A stretch of DNA of 64,000 nucleotides from Armatimonadota bacterium (GTDB taxonomy: Bacteria; Armatimonadota; Zipacnadia; JAUWAU01). Each line of letters opens with the position of its first letter. Position 1 is the first letter of the stretch. The translations under genes and the position numbers were made by a program. Positions 63,436 to 64,000 of the stretch are shown one piece after another. The DNA lies in contig JAUWAU010000009.1 of assembly GCA_030601885.1 (NCBI GenBank), positions 151,173-215,172 of the forward strand. The letters run 5' to 3'. The notes under the pieces are model-generated. The model was given only the letters and a program-made list of their open reading frames with translations. It had not been told where the DNA came from and did no database searches.

Positions 63436-63575
63436 CGAAATCTTCGAGACAGCTCTCCATGGCCCACTGGGCCACCCGGAAACGATGAAGATGGGCCCGG
63501 CGGGGAGCTGGGGGCCGCCGGAGCAAGCTGCTCCGGCTACAACGGGTGGGCCGACAGGCCGAATCTTCGAAGCAG
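63436..63575 (-). repeat. Dispersed 140-bp repeat, copy 2 (inverted)
   Basis: Reverse-complement copy of 18611-18751, including the same CCGGAGCA/TGCTCCGG hairpin. The two copies bracket 44.7 kb of the window in opposite orientation. Confidence 0.7.
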
Positions 63576-63750
63576 GGAAGCATCAGGCAAACGAACTCAG
63601 GCGCTGACCCACAATGCCATGCTTCGAGACCTCCATCGGGCCCCCCGGTATGCTCGGCCGAGGTATGTGGGCCTCGAAGATGCTCAAGATCGAGATCACC
63701 GAGAGGTCGGCGGCGCCATATTCCCGCTGGATGACTGCGAGGGGATCGCA

Positions 63751-64000
63751 ATGAGACAAGCGGCCATTACTGTGTCACTGGGATTATGCATGCTCACGTG
63801 CGTGGCTGTGTGCATGGCGCAGAACGACGACAGGGTCCTGGTATTGAAGAAGGGCGCGACCGCGTCGGGGCCGGCTTACGAGGGCGGCAAGGTGCAGTTC
63901 CTCGACGTGTCGATCGCCGACCAGCTCGTGCACCTCGGCGACGCCAGTGAGCTGCCGCTGCGCCTGACCATCAAGTACAATGTGCTCGAGACGGCTCCGG
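63751..64000 (+). CDS. Secreted hypothetical protein (5' part, cut by window end)
   Basis: At least 83 codons, still open at the right edge. A signal peptide (MRQAAITVSLGLCMLTCVAV, cleavage near CMAQ) is followed by a beta-rich start (DDRVLVLKKGATASGPAYEG, KVQFLDVSIADQLVHLGD). ATG with GAGGGG about seven bases upstream. The family is not recognisable from this portion. Confidence 0.65.
   Translation, partial: MRQAAITVSLGLCMLTCVAVCMAQNDDRVLVLKKGATASGPAYEGGKVQFLDVSIADQLVHLGDASELPLRLTIKYNVLETAP

Larger units (their letters stand above)
62988..63750. other. Repeat-rich gene-free region
   Basis: 763 bases between the divergent UROD-like and right-end genes. It contains a short (63335-63370) and a long (63436-63575) copy of the dispersed repeat, both inverted relative to those near 18.7 kb. 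No credible gene is present. Confidence 0.55.

Overview
The window is a GC-rich (about 60-65%) bacterial chromosome segment. About 34 genes can be supported on both strands; one is cut by the right edge. No rRNA, tRNA, CRISPR array, replication gene or phage module is visible. The content is dominated by exported carbohydrate-active and beta-propeller proteins. Examples are GH-like TIM barrels, a heparinase II/III-like lyase, a GH5-like enzyme, a PL22-like propeller, a FG-GAP protein, a sialidase-like protein, a formylglycine sulfatase, ThuA, an IolE-like isomerase and four enolase-superfamily dehydratases. There are many signal peptides and several Tat leaders (RRxF). This profile, with PQQ-propeller, LamG, FecR/DUF6600 and UROD-like proteins, is typical of Planctomycetota, Verrucomicrobiota/Lentisphaerota, Armatimonadota or candidate phyla such as Hydrogenedentota and Poribacteria. 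The sequence alone does not decide between them.

Layout. 0.2-4.2 kb: a large secreted GH-like protein (-) diverges from a ZIP metal transporter (+). 4.2-4.95 kb: a degenerate intergene with a 102-bp MITE-like inverted repeat, a Gfo/Idh/MocA remnant and a LacI-type operator palindrome. 4.95-16 kb: a plus-strand glycan cluster of GH42-like protein, IolE-like isomerase, 1384-aa multidomain alpha/alpha-barrel protein and heparinase-like lyase. 16.1-18.5 kb: a FecR/DUF6600 envelope protein with a terminator. 18.8-27.1 kb: a five-gene minus operon of sialidase-like, amidohydrolase, sulfatase, PhoD phosphatase and GH-like TIM barrel. 27.1-28.2 kb: a PAP2 phosphatase bracketed by two near-identical 94/95-bp palindromic elements that supply parts of coding sequences. 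28.2-36.4 kb: ThuA (-), then methyltransferase, Tat-type enolase-superfamily protein, 960-aa glycosidase-like protein, a stand-alone glycyl-radical protein and a second enolase-superfamily enzyme (+).

36.4-42.6 kb is an accessory island. It holds a hypothetical propeller protein, a secreted RHS protein with a variable C-terminal tip, a two-repeat protein placed like an immunity gene, and a truncated second RHS copy followed by an orphan reading frame. 42.6-53.1 kb is a minus operon of three tandem paralogues joining an export signal, a class I SAM-methyltransferase fold and a PQQ-type beta-propeller; one carries an inserted LamG domain. 53.8-63.0 kb: a GH5-like enzyme (+) converges on a two-gene lyase/FG-GAP operon (-). 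A three-gene operon follows (UROD-like and two enolase-superfamily enzymes, one Tat-exported). The window ends in repeat-rich DNA and the start of a further secreted protein.

Inferred working model: secreted hydrolases and lyases open complex, possibly sulfated or uronic-acid-rich polysaccharides. Enolase-superfamily dehydratases, the isomerase, the amidohydrolase and the UROD-like enzyme would handle the acid-sugar products. Points most worth following up are the stand-alone glycyl-radical protein, the exported methyltransferase-propeller trio, the RHS/candidate-immunity cassette with its displaced copy, and the small palindromic elements that have become part of genes.
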